DNA of 64,000 nt from Enterococcus sp. 5H (GTDB taxonomy: Bacteria > Bacillota > Bacilli > Lactobacillales > Enterococcaceae), in the NCBI RefSeq assembly GCF_028128615.1, contig NZ_AMDP01000019.1, forward strand, positions 310,001-374,000. The letters are read 5' to 3'. A program made the translations under genes and the position numbers. The notes under the pieces are model-generated. The model ran no database searches. It was given only the letters and a program-made list of their open reading frames with translations, and was not told the DNA's origin. Positions 63,177 through 64,000 of the stretch are shown one piece after another (position 1 is the first letter of the stretch; each line of letters opens with the position of its first letter).

Positions 63177-63836
63177 ATGTATACAATTGGGTATTTACCG
63201 CTAAGTACTAATTTAGATAAAGATCATGCTAGTGCATTAGAACTTACTTTTCGTGATGTACAAATATTTGATTATGACCAAATAGATCTTAAAGAAATAA
63301 GTCAGTTGGATGCAATAGTTATTCAAGATGATGAGAATAAATTTACAGAAACGATTTGTGAGTTACTAGTTTATGTTCGAAATCAGTCTGAGACACTGAT
63401 TTGGATCGTTTCTGAACAGTTGCCAAAACTAAATAGAAAAATTTATACGAAGCTTGGTATTGATGGTCTAGTAGGAAAAGATAGTGAACCAGATGAGGTA
63501 GCTTCCTTACTTTTAAACGGACTAAAGAGAATCAATAACAGACCTAAAGATCATAAGCTAACAGTTGAACTTGATCCAAATAGCTTAAGCGTGATCGTCA
63601 ATGATGAACCGATTCGATTGACAAAATCAGAATTTCAACTTATCGAACTTTTGCATCAAAACATTGAAAATGTAGTCAGTTATGAAGAAATTCGTAAATA
63701 TATCTGGAAAAATAGCGTTGGCGATCAACAATATCGAATTTCCAACTTAGCGTTTCTTTTAAGAAAAAAAGTAAAAGAAAGTGCTGTAGATGTGATAACT
63801 GTTCGCTCCAAAGGATATATGCTGACGACTACATAA
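63177..63836 (+). CDS. OmpR-like winged-helix regulator with degenerate receiver
   Basis: 219-residue transcription factor. Residues about 1-115 look receiver-like (LDAIVIQDDENK; TLIWIVSEQL), but the phospho-acceptor position appears to be Gln followed by Asp, and no kinase gene is beside it. Residues about 125-219 form a Trans_reg_C winged helix (IRLTKSEFQLIELLHQN; ITVRSKGYMLTT). GAGGA precedes ATG 63177. It is the first gene downstream of the invertible segment, so its expression is the likely output of inversion. Short ORFs with strong ribosome sites follow at once. Confidence 0.82.
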   Translation: MYTIGYLPLSTNLDKDHASALELTFRDVQIFDYDQIDLKEISQLDAIVIQDDENKFTETICELLVYVRNQSETLIWIVSEQLPKLNRKIYTKLGIDGLVGKDSEPDEVASLLLNGLKRINNRPKDHKLTVELDPNSLSVIVNDEPIRLTKSEFQLIELLHQNIENVVSYEEIRKYIWKNSVGDQQYRISNLAFLLRKKVKESAVDVITVRSKGYMLTTT

Positions 63837-63929
63837 AAGTGAGGTTAGTAGATTTAATGAAACACATTTGAGGAGGAGATACGATTGATCAAATTTAAAC
63901 CACCTTACGTTGAGGAGGTGACCTATAAA

Positions 63930-64000
63930 ATGGTTTGTCCAATGAGGAATATCAAAATAATGGAGGTGAAAGAAAATAATGAAGCAATTAAAACAAAATA
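63930..64000 (+). CDS. Start of a small ORF, cut by window end
   Basis: ATG 63930 follows GAGGAGGTGA, and an in-frame TTG at 63885 follows AGGAGGAGA; either could start this frame, which stays open to the window edge. Only 23-38 codons are visible. Product unknown. It overlaps a better candidate start in another frame at 63979. Confidence 0.4.
   Translation, partial: MVCPMRNIKIMEVKENNEAIKTK
63979..64000 (+). CDS. Probable start of the next gene (MKQLKQN...), cut by window end
   Basis: ATG 63979 has GGAGGTGA (63962-63969) 9 bases upstream. Only seven codons are visible. The Lys-rich opening would suit a signal peptide, but that is a guess from a few residues. Confidence 0.4.

Overview
The window is a low-GC Firmicute chromosome segment, most likely from an Enterococcus species. 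The evidence is strong AGGAGG ribosome sites, frequent TTG and GTG starts, the rpsL-rpsG-fusA-tuf order, CcpA-type cre boxes, a type VII LXG toxin locus, and lipobox-bearing binding proteins. The genus is inferred from gene content; no 16S rRNA gene is present. No tRNA, rRNA or CRISPR array was recognised.

Layout. 1-5700: cut aldo/keto reductase, P-type cation ATPase, a membrane protein, and an HxlR regulator with a LamG-like protein. 5700-13450: accessory island. It holds a type VII secretion (T7SS) LXG operon whose toxin ends in an EndoU-type nuclease domain, candidate immunity genes, a decayed second toxin/immunity cassette, a truncated IS3 transposase, a complete IS3-family element with a frameshift heptamer, two near-identical XRE repressors with palindromic operators, and a Hanks-type kinase. 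13450-18800: housekeeping genes (guaA, coaA, SGNH hydrolase, RsmC-like methyltransferase, AmiS/UreI channel, Rid protein).

18900-39000: an N-glycan utilisation locus. A secreted GH85 endoglycosidase would release glycans. An ABC importer (two permeases and a lipoprotein, no ATPase gene) would take them up. Cytoplasmic GH92, GH125, GH38 and GH20 enzymes would trim them, and a ROK kinase would phosphorylate the freed hexose. A YesM/YesN-type two-component system, a GntR/LacI hybrid repressor with two matching operators, and cre boxes probably control it. Three tandem 118-bp units with compensating arm changes lie between the permease and the lipoprotein gene.

39000-52040: nucleoside salvage. 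It contains adenosine deaminase, a LacI-type regulator, pdp-deoC-cdd, a BMP-type nucleoside ABC importer, deoB, punA and deoD. 52040-56310: iron alcohol dehydrogenase, gpmA, a serine-recombinase-fold protein lacking its catalytic serine, and rpiA. 56500-61240: rpsL, rpsG, fusA and tuf.

61340-64000: the most striking part. A tyrosine recombinase gene sits inside a 1.4-kb segment bounded by perfect 29-bp inverted repeats. The segment also carries an outward promoter that now faces away from the downstream wHTH regulator operon. Inversion would point it at that operon, so this looks like a self-contained phase-variation switch.
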